From contig JAKSDL010000298.1 of NCBI GenBank assembly GCA_022360105.1, forward strand, positions 1 to 21,162: DNA of 21,162 nt, given 5' to 3'. The stretch comes from Pseudomonadota bacterium (lineage in GTDB: Bacteria > SAR324 > XYD2-FULL-50-16 > JAHJRI01). Positions 16,133 to 21,162 of the stretch are shown in pieces; within the stretch, counting starts at the first letter, position 1, and each line of letters begins with the position of its first letter. The position numbers and the translations under genes were made by a program. The notes under the pieces are model-generated. The model made no database searches and was not told the origin of the DNA. It saw only the letters and a program-made list of their open reading frames with translations.

Positions 16133-17452
16133 ATGTCAAACCATAAGAGAGTGTTAAACGTATTGTTTATAATATTGATATCAATCGTACTGTTGTCCCT
16201 TTCAACAACCCAGCTGCTGGCTCGTAAGCATACAAAATCTGTTCTGGCAGGAGGTGGTATCAATTCATCCAATGTTGAGATTTTTGAAGATATTGTCGCT
16301 AAAGCCGGCGGCGCAGAAGGCAAAATTTGCGTGGTTCCTGCCAGCTCTTATCCATGGAACTGGGACCTGGAATATTGCACAGATGTGCTTGGCTTGACCG
16401 GTGAGGAAGCTTTTCAATGTGCTGACGATTATGGCTGGGATTATGGCAACAGTAAAATCAATATCGAATGGTACGGTCAGATCCTGGAAAGCTTTGGCAT
16501 TGGCCAATACACAGGCATTTATATCGATCCTACCCTTAAAGATCAAAATACAAATCCGGAGTTGATAGAAGCAGCTGAGGGCTGCACAGGATTCTTTTTC
16601 ACCGGAGGGGATCAAAGCCGGGCAGTCTTTTCTCTTAAAAATGAAGGTAAGCCCAGTCCGCTGCTGAAAGCAATCATCAAGCGGGTAAAGAAAGGCGCCT
16701 TAATGTCAGGAACCAGCGCGGGAACGGCTATTCAGACAAAACGTTTTATGATTGCAAATGGTCGAAATCCGTTAGCTCTTGTAAATGGAGCCAGTTCGGC
16801 CGTTTGGGACGCAACGGAAAGAGATCTTGTTTACAGTGATGGAGTGTGTGGCGGAAGTTGCGATGATTTGCTTTTTAATGAAGATGGCGGTATTGGCACC
16901 TTTCGCTATGGTATAACCGATACTCATTTTTCTGACTCGGAAAGAGCCTTACGATTACTCAGGTTGCTTGCTGATACTCGACATCGTTTTGGCTTTGGTA
17001 TTGATACCGATACCAGCCTAAGCGTTGAAAATGATTTAATGCAGGTCATTGGGCAGGACGGTGTCACGGTTCTTGATTTAAGCAGGGCTCGAGTAAAAAG
17101 ACGAGCAGATAATTTTGAGATTTCAGGTGTTAGAATTTCCTACATAAGACCGGGAGATACCTATAACGCCAAAAAGAAACGTTTCACACTGGCCGGCTCT
17201 GAGATCGAGGAAGTTGACACTCAACCAATCGTTAACAACGACATTATGGATGAATTGGATGCAGGTGGTTTTCAAATGGTAGGGCTTCTGTCTGACCTGG
17301 CTAAATCAAAGGAGAAGGCTGCTATTGGATACTCCTTGTCGGACAATCCCAGGTTTCAGGTCACGCTGGAAAAAGATCGAAAAACCCGAACCGCCATCCG
17401 GGGAGATAATGTCTCAGTTGTAAACATGCAGTTGAGTGTGAAGGAGTATTAA
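16133..17452 (+). CDS. Secreted cyanophycinase-family (S51) serine peptidase
   Basis: A 439-residue protein with a signal peptide (MSNHKRVLNVLF, hydrophobic core, ending TTQLLA), so it acts in the periplasm or outside the cell, like CphE rather than the cytoplasmic CphB. Cyanophycinases cut cyanophycin into beta-Asp-Arg dipeptides. S51 features: LAGGG near the mature N-terminus; ICVVPASS; the FFTGGDQSRAVF block (GGDQ 158-161); nucleophile Ser195 in MSGTSAGTAI; and DTHF at 263-266 followed by Arg271 and Arg274. The Gln and first Arg usual after this Asp are replaced (Thr264, Ser269), so specificity may differ. It has extra Cys (CGGSC and others) that could form disulfides, and a C-terminal extension of about 110 residues past the peptidase core. 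The ATG at 16133 follows GAGGAG; the open frame to a TTG at 16100 is ignored. No terminator separates it from the dppF-type gene. Confidence 0.85.
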   Translation: MSNHKRVLNVLFIILISIVLLSLSTTQLLARKHTKSVLAGGGINSSNVEIFEDIVAKAGGAEGKICVVPASSYPWNWDLEYCTDVLGLTGEEAFQCADDYGWDYGNSKINIEWYGQILESFGIGQYTGIYIDPTLKDQNTNPELIEAAEGCTGFFFTGGDQSRAVFSLKNEGKPSPLLKAIIKRVKKGALMSGTSAGTAIQTKRFMIANGRNPLALVNGASSAVWDATERDLVYSDGVCGGSCDDLLFNEDGGIGTFRYGITDTHFSDSERALRLLRLLADTRHRFGFGIDTDTSLSVENDLMQVIGQDGVTVLDLSRARVKRRADNFEISGVRISYIRPGDTYNAKKKRFTLAGSEIEEVDTQPIVNNDIMDELDAGGFQMVGLLSDLAKSKEKAAIGYSLSDNPRFQVTLEKDRKTRTAIRGDNVSVVNMQLSVKEY

Positions 17453-17744
17453 TGTAAACAAATCTTTGTGAGGAATGTCACAAGGTAGAAAGTCGAACGG
17501 TAGGGCGTGGTTACATCCCTGCCAACAATCTTTTGCAACGGCAAAACCTGAGAAATATTGTATAAATCTATTCAAGTACATTTTGTTTACTCTCCAATCC
17601 AATCCTCCGGCGGCCAAGTAGGGCCGCCCTACCGTTTGTAATCTGCTTCGATCCAGATTTGGATAATTGTTCTCTGATTAATTACATTGGGTGGTTCTTA
17701 GATCTACCCGCCTGGATAGATTCGAGTTTTAAAATTCTGATGAT
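17453..17744. other. Intergenic region with palindromic element
   Basis: Between the convergent ends of the cyanophycinase-like gene and aroC there is no supported coding region. The main content is the 141-base inverted-repeat element (separate entry). No classical T-tract terminator is seen for either gene, so the GC-rich palindromes may take that role. Confidence 0.45.
17496..17636. repeat. 141-bp element with 12-bp terminal inverted repeats
   Basis: AACGGTAGGGCG at 17496-17507 is the exact reverse complement of CGCCCTACCGTT at 17625-17636. Inside the right end, GTAGGG-CCG-CCCTAC (17618-17632) is a perfect six-pair hairpin; the left end has the related TAGGGCGTGG...CCCTGCC. A related right arm recurs at 18950-18977 on the other side of aroC. 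No coding capacity is seen inside, so a MITE or REP/BIME-like element is likely. Confidence 0.5.
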
Positions 17745-18821
17745 CTATCTCGTTCGCTGTCTTAACAAACAATCAACCAGGACCAGGGCTGCCATGCTTT
17801 CCACGATAGGAACTGCACGAGCGACAATGCAGGGATCGTGACGACCTTTTGCTTCCAGGGTTGTCTCATTCCCTTCGAAGTCTGATGTTTGTTGTTGCTG
17901 CCCGATAGTAGCAGGTGGTTTAAATGCGATCCTGAAGAAAATCGGCTCGCCATTGGAAATTCCACCTTGAACACCGCCACTGTGATTTGTCGTGGTCCCA
18001 AGCCTGTCTCCCTTTTTGGTAAACGGATCATTGTGTTCCGATCCTTTCATTTTTGTTCCTTCGAATCCGGAACCGATTTCAAATCCTTTTGAAGCAGGTA
18101 TGGAAAGCATTGCCTGGGCGAGCAAGGCTTCCAACTTTTGAAACACCGGTTCTCCCAACCCCACAGGTACGTTCCTGCAGACGCAACTAACGGTCCCTCC
18201 CAGGGAGTCCTTTTCTTCCTTGGCTTTTTTGATCAAGTTAATCATTCTGTCGGCAGCGACCTGGTCCGGACAGCGTATGATGTTCCGGTCCACTTCCCGG
18301 CGATCTATTGTAAACAGATCGGGTTGTTGGGAATCGATATGAGACACCGATTGAACCCAGGAAACAATTTCAACTCCAAGTGCTTCTCGTAGTACTTTTT
18401 CCGCTATCGCACCACCACAAACCCGACCGATGGTTTCCCTGGCTGATGATCTTCCTCCACCACTGGATGCGCGAATGCCGTATTTTATTTGATAGGTATA
18501 ATCCGCATGAGAGGGCCTTGGTATATTCAGCATTTCTGAATAGTCGCCGGGTCTTTGATCCTCATTGGGAACAAATAGTGAGATCGGAGTTCCCAGTGTT
18601 TTGCCATGTTCTGTTCCGGATTGAATCACTACCTGGTCTTTTTCCTTACGATCCGTTGAAACGGCACTTTGACCGGGTCTCCTGCGATCAAGCTGTGGCT
18701 GGATATCGGCTTCGACCAGTTCCAAACCGGGAGGACAGCCATCAACCACAGCTCCAACTCCCCTGCAATGGGATTCACCAAATGTTGTTACTCTGAATAC
18801 GCTACCAAATGTGCTTGACAT
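17745..18821 (-). CDS. aroC: Chorismate synthase
   Basis: A 358-residue enzyme that converts 5-enolpyruvylshikimate-3-phosphate to chorismate, the last shared step of aromatic amino-acid synthesis, using reduced FMN as cofactor. All family signatures are present: the N-terminal [28 protein letters not shown], the central [40 protein letters not shown], and the C-terminal [27 protein letters not shown] followed by [22 protein letters not shown]. Length is normal. The ATG at 18821 gives the standard N-terminus; no clear ribosome site is seen ahead of it. It is a single gene on its strand, flanked by palindromic repeats on both sides and without neighbouring shikimate genes. Confidence 0.97.
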   Translation of the reverse strand: MSSTFGSVFRVTTFGESHCRGVGAVVDGCPPGLELVEADIQPQLDRRRPGQSAVSTDRKEKDQVVIQSGTEHGKTLGTPISLFVPNEDQRPGDYSEMLNIPRPSHADYTYQIKYGIRASSGGGRSSARETIGRVCGGAIAEKVLREALGVEIVSWVQSVSHIDSQQPDLFTIDRREVDRNIIRCPDQVAADRMINLIKKAKEEKDSLGGTVSCVCRNVPVGLGEPVFQKLEALLAQAMLSIPASKGFEIGSGFEGTKMKGSEHNDPFTKKGDRLGTTTNHSGGVQGGISNGEPIFFRIAFKPPATIGQQQQTSDFEGNETTLEAKGRHDPCIVARAVPIVESMAALVLVDCLLRQRTR

Positions 18822-18949
18822 GATGTTTTTTGTTGAATTGTTGATTGTATAAATGGTGTTTTATCAGATCGGAGCAAATTAACTGATTTACTCCTGATGC
18901 TTAAGGATTCAAGTAAGGTTTTTTAAGCCTCGACCTTAAATAACCTGTT

Positions 18950-18977
18950 GGCAGCCATCTAGGGCCGCCCTGCCGTT
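18950..18977. repeat. Partial copy of the aroC-flanking palindromic repeat
   Basis: GGCAGCCA, three bases, then AGGGCCGCCCTGCCGTT matches the right end of the 141-bp element (GGCGGCCA, three bases, then AGGGCCGCCCTACCGTT) with one change in each block. A GGTAGGG follows at 18987-18993. No matching left end was found, so it is a solo half or a decayed copy. Confidence 0.45.
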
Positions 18978-19005
18978 CATATGCCTGGTAGGGTAGATTA
19001 AAAAG

Positions 19006-19022
19006 CGAAGCTTGCAGCTTCG
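19006..19022. repeat. Perfect 7-bp stem hairpin
   Basis: CGAAGCT, loop TGC, AGCTTCG is a perfect stem-loop. It lies just after the partial repeat copy and may be part of the same family of dispersed palindromes. No T-tract follows in either direction. Confidence 0.35.
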
Positions 19023-19162
19023 AAGAAATCCGCATCAAAGTATATTAACTTTATCAATTCAGCTTTACCATGGCTTAAACGTTGTTTTTCAACAATTTTG
19101 ACAAATAGATGGGAAAAATCCTCTGTCATTTGAACGTTACTGCCGGCAAGGATCGGACAGAT

Positions 19163-19185
19163 CGGAATTACACATTCGAATTCCG
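19163..19185. repeat. 7-bp inverted repeat, CGGAATT/AATTCCG
   Basis: CGGAATT at 19163-19169 pairs with AATTCCG at 19179-19185 across a nine-base loop. It may be an operator or a minor hairpin; the direct GATCGGA repeat just before it (19151 and 19160 area) adds to the local repetitiveness. Confidence 0.3.
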
Positions 19186-19326
19186 TTCATTTTGAGTTTA
19201 CTTAAGAGCCAGGACAATATCCCCATGCAATGTCTCAAGTTGCTAAATTGGCATGAATTCTGAAGAAATGCCAGGCCAGTATTTACTACAAAAGCAGCAA
19301 AAGACAAATTAATACCGGAGATTGAA

Positions 19327-19524
19327 ATGACTCATCAATTCTCTGTTGAAATACAGCAATATATTAGCGACAGAATAAAAGAGATAACGGAAAAAATGAA
19401 AAAAGCAGAACATCAAAAAGATGTGGATACTACCGAATATTGCAAAGGACAGCTAATTGAATTAATTGAGATTCGTGAATATCTTTCAACCAAAGTAGAC
19501 CTCAATACCCAGAGTTATTTCTAA
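19327..19524 (+). CDS. Small charged helical protein, unknown function
   Basis: A 65-residue protein, almost wholly charged amphipathic helix (SDRIKEITEKMKKAEHQKD, then KGQLIELIEIREYLSTK). It has no signal peptide or membrane segment. The ATG has GGAG six bases upstream, which supports a real gene. It resembles the next small gene in the same order of features, notably KGQLIELIEIREYLS here and KGQIDMLKEFKKYLS there. I do not recognise the family. It could be a coiled-coil or small helical-hairpin adaptor; this is a description of the sequence, not a function. Confidence 0.65.
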   Translation: MTHQFSVEIQQYISDRIKEITEKMKKAEHQKDVDTTEYCKGQLIELIEIREYLSTKVDLNTQSYF

Positions 19525-19546
19525 CCAATCAAAAGGCTAGCAGATT

Positions 19547-19777
19547 ATGTCCTACGTATACCTGTTTGATCTCAAGAATAAAATCGATCAAAAACTGGAA
19601 AAAGCAATCAGGCTTTTGAGTGACGAAAAAGAGGTAAAACTCAATCAGCAGTTCAAAAAGGGCCAAATAGACATGTTAAAGGAATTCAAGAAATACCTGT
19701 CCGAACAGTATGATCACAAATTACCAAAAGCAGTCGTCAGAAAAATCGCGAGACAAAAGGAGGGAGAGTATTTATAG
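19547..19777 (+). CDS. Small charged helical protein, paralogue of the preceding gene
   Basis: A 76-residue helical, lysine- and glutamate-rich protein. It starts MSYVYLFDLKNKIDQKLEKAI, has the KGQIDMLKEFKKYLSEQYD block shared with its neighbour, and adds a basic tail (KAVVRKIARQKEGEYL). It begins 22 bases after the stop of the first small gene, so the two are probably one transcript made by tandem duplication. An AAGG lies upstream at slightly long spacing. No recognised domain. The 3' end runs into a large inverted repeat shared with the convergent MBL-fold gene. Confidence 0.65.
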   Translation: MSYVYLFDLKNKIDQKLEKAIRLLSDEKEVKLNQQFKKGQIDMLKEFKKYLSEQYDHKLPKAVVRKIARQKEGEYL

Positions 19778-19780
19778 GGA

Positions 19781-19842
19781 ATTGATACCATCAGAACATC
19801 TTGATAGTGAGCGTGCTATTGTTGATTTCCGATGGTATCAAT
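19781..19842. terminator. 12-bp inverted repeat between convergent genes, possible bidirectional terminator
   Basis: ATTGATACCATC (19781-19792) and GATGGTATCAAT (19831-19842) are perfect reverse complements around a 38-base loop, within which ATAG/CTAT can pair again. The left arm begins four bases after the stop of the small gene; the right arm lies in the last codons of the convergent hydrolase gene (Ile-Asp-Thr-Ile). There is no T-tract, so termination is only a possibility. Confidence 0.4.
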
Positions 19843-20571
19843 GGCAGCAAATTGAGGATCATGCAGAGGCAGAATTATATCTGCCTTGTGTTTCAAGTTT
19901 TCCAGAATCCTGTATGAGTCATAGACATTCACATGGGTTCCCGGTGGTATTACATCCAGTTCCATCGCTTTAACAGCTTTAGGAGGATTAAAATTCTCCT
20001 GTATAACACAGAATCCTGTAATTGCAGCTTTTCCTGCAGGGGTATCTATCATCACAGTCAAACCTCCATGGGTGTGAGCCGGAGTGTGAATTACGCTGAT
20101 TCCCGGAACAATCTCCCTGTCATTTTTAATAATTTCAAGCTGATCGTTGTCTTCGACATCCCAGATAAATGTATCATCATACCTGTAATCCAAAGGATGA
20201 GGATCATTTATATTTTCCATTTCTTTTTCGTGCACATAAATCCGGGCATTGGTGCACAGGTTGTCATTCTCACAATGATCGTTATGCAGATGAGTATGAA
20301 TGACAATGTCTATATCTTCGGGCTTTAAATCCCATTTTTCCAGACCGCTGGTAAAAGTATGTATCTTGCCTCCAATTGCCTTCTCCCTGGCTTCAGACTG
20401 GATCGGATTCCTTTCACCGGTATCCACCAGAATCGTCTGATCTCCACCTTTCAGGTACCAACAATAGACAGCAATGGTATATTCCTCACCTGTGCCGTAT
20501 TGATAGGTCATCATACTTTTATCAAATACCTTGGTACCCATAACAATGGGGTGAATCGTAAAAGTGCTCAT
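19816..20571 (-). CDS. Metallo-beta-lactamase-fold hydrolase, AHL-lactonase-like
   Basis: A 251-residue MBL-fold protein. The metal motif is HTHLHNDH, with His94, His96, Asp98 and His99; the next ligand is His166 in HTPAHTHGG, and the last is His237 in LPLHDP. The order and length fit the N-acyl-homoserine lactonase-like group of small MBL hydrolases (early ILVDTGERNP block). The usual bridging Asp in a TGD block is replaced: the sequence reads ITGFCVIQENFNPP (Phe187, Cys188), seemingly a feature of a subgroup. No signal peptide, so cytoplasmic. The ATG at 20571 is not preceded by a clear ribosome site. It begins 16 bases after the PAS-protein gene, so they are probably one operon. Substrate is unknown; quorum quenching is only one option. 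Confidence 0.82.
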   Translation of the reverse strand: MSTFTIHPIVMGTKVFDKSMMTYQYGTGEEYTIAVYCWYLKGGDQTILVDTGERNPIQSEAREKAIGGKIHTFTSGLEKWDLKPEDIDIVIHTHLHNDHCENDNLCTNARIYVHEKEMENINDPHPLDYRYDDTFIWDVEDNDQLEIIKNDREIVPGISVIHTPAHTHGGLTVMIDTPAGKAAITGFCVIQENFNPPKAVKAMELDVIPPGTHVNVYDSYRILENLKHKADIILPLHDPQFAAIDTIGNQQ

Positions 20572-20587
20572 GGACGTGTTTTGCTTG

Positions 20588-21103
20588 CTAATGATCGAAA
20601 TTTAGATGAATGGACGTATCAACGGCTTGACATTCCCCGGAACGATTGAATTGCGGCTTTAGATTTAATTGAACCTCAAGGCTGCGACCATCAGAGTGGA
20701 CAAGGTTGAGCCGGCAGGCTTGTTCGGTACCTCTTTCAAAAACAGCCATCCTCAGTTGATTAAACAGCTTCTTGTCTGATCGATCAATAAAGGACTGCAT
20801 CCGGTGTTTTACCAGTCCTTGCTGTGTCTTACCAAGAATAGTTGCAATTCCGGTATCAGCCGCAACAATGGTTCCATTTTCATCAATACTGATTTTGCCG
20901 CGGACTGCACTGTTTTGATGGTTAGATTGCCTTTCCATACCTTGGGGTTCATCCGCGACTGAATAGATGCATTTGATGAGATCGGATACCAGCAGCTTCA
21001 GGTCTTCAATTGGTGTTAATACCGCCTGATCAGTTCTTTTGCTCAAAAAGTCTTCAGCTTTTTTCGTCGTTTCTAAGATCTTGAACGGTAGCTCGGTTTT
21101 CAT
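20588..21103 (-). CDS. Stand-alone PAS-domain protein
   Basis: A 171-residue protein. Residues 1-50 are a helical N-terminus (FLSKRTDQAVLTPIEDLKLLVSDLIKCIYSV). Residues about 68-168 look like a PAS fold: GKISIDENGTIVAADTGIATILGKTQQGLVKHRMQSFID, a helix, then RLNLVHSDGRSLEVQLNLKPQFN. No kinase, GGDEF or HTH output domain follows, so it must act through a partner or be a ligand-binding regulator. The ATG overlaps the stop codon of the gene before it (ATGA), which indicates coupled translation with that partner. The downstream MBL-fold hydrolase gene is 16 bases away. Ligand and partner are unknown. Confidence 0.75.
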   Translation of the reverse strand: MKTELPFKILETTKKAEDFLSKRTDQAVLTPIEDLKLLVSDLIKCIYSVADEPQGMERQSNHQNSAVRGKISIDENGTIVAADTGIATILGKTQQGLVKHRMQSFIDRSDKKLFNQLRMAVFERGTEQACRLNLVHSDGRSLEVQLNLKPQFNRSGECQAVDTSIHLNFDH

Positions 21104-21162
21104 TGGCCCAATACTTTACGAATTTCATGCAGGGTATCTCCGTCCGCATGTTTGATTGCAGA
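21100..21162 (-). CDS. C-terminal end of a gene running out of the window
   Basis: Reading the minus strand from the window edge gives 20 codons and a TGA, ending with ADGDTLHEIRKVLGQ. The TGA (21102-21100) overlaps the ATG of the PAS-protein gene in an ATGA arrangement, strong evidence that this is a real coding end. Too little is visible to name a family. It is the upstream partner in the PAS/MBL operon. Confidence 0.55.
   Translation of the reverse strand, partial: SAIKHADGDTLHEIRKVLGQ

Larger units (their letters stand above)
18822..19326. other. Intergenic region with several hairpins, no gene
   Basis: This 505-base gap lies between two divergently transcribed units. No reading frame here is convincing. 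It holds a partial copy of the aroC-flanking repeat (18950-18977), a perfect hairpin at 19006-19022, another at 19163-19185, and a weak six-base dyad TGGCAT/ATGCCA at 19249-19273. Promoters for aroC and for the small-protein pair should be here, but I could not identify strong boxes. Confidence 0.45.

Noticed and set aside
18380..18796. 138-codon plus-strand open frame opposite aroC
   Set aside because: It is antisense to a clear chorismate synthase gene and its translation has no family-like blocks; it exists because of codon bias in aroC.
19249..19266. Sigma-54-like promoter (TTGGCATG)
   Set aside because: The -24 half looks fair, but the -12 half (CTGAA) lacks the GC core at the right spacing.
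19816..20571. MBL-fold enzyme as the missing beta-aspartyl dipeptidase of the cyanophycin locus
   Set aside because: It is on the opposite strand, separated by aroC and two small genes, and its fold is not that of IadA or IaaA; there is no link beyond proximity.

Overview
The window looks like chromosomal DNA from a Gram-negative bacterium. It encodes a porin-like outer-membrane barrel, several Sec signal peptides and a full set of core amino-acid biosynthesis genes. The moderate-to-low GC content, the CHASE2-type adenylate cyclase and the GTAGGGC-type intergenic palindromes suggest a deltaproteobacterial or related (Desulfobacterota/SAR324-like) lineage. That placement is an impression and was not tested by phylogeny. 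I see no phage, IS transposase, CRISPR, tRNA or rRNA.

Layout: (1) 178-4922, minus strand: an apparent operon of a CHASE2-class III adenylate cyclase, a small secreted SH3-like protein, an M48 metalloprotease and a FadL/OmpP1-like outer-membrane barrel, the last three overlapping. (2) 4923-5340: a divergent intergenic region with a good promoter for ilvB, a possible TATAAT promoter for the cyclase operon, and REP-like hairpins. (3) 5341-9074, plus strand: ilvB-ilvN, then ilvA, the entry into isoleucine/valine synthesis (threonine to 2-oxobutanoate, then acetohydroxyacids). ilvC is not adjacent. (4) 9208-17452, plus strand: an HTH regulator of unknown type, a complete DppABCDF-type peptide ABC importer, and a secreted cyanophycinase-family (S51) serine peptidase in the same transcriptional run. 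(5) 17453-19326: chorismate synthase (aroC, minus) flanked on both sides by related palindromic repeats. (6) 19327-19777: two tandem small charged helical proteins that resemble each other. (7) 19816-21162, minus strand: a metallo-beta-lactamase-fold hydrolase of the AHL-lactonase-like group, a stand-alone PAS protein, and the last 20 codons of a further gene that overlaps the PAS start.

The most interesting unit is region 4. A cyanophycinase-like enzyme with a signal peptide would cut cyanophycin, or a similar isopeptide polymer, outside the cytoplasm into beta-aspartyl dipeptides. The importer encoded directly upstream is of the family that carries di- and oligopeptides. Together with the upstream HTH protein this could be a polymer-scavenging locus. 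No isoaspartyl dipeptidase, cyanophycin synthetase or other partner gene lies in the window, and the cyanophycinase differs from the classical enzyme at some substrate-site positions, so the true substrate is open.
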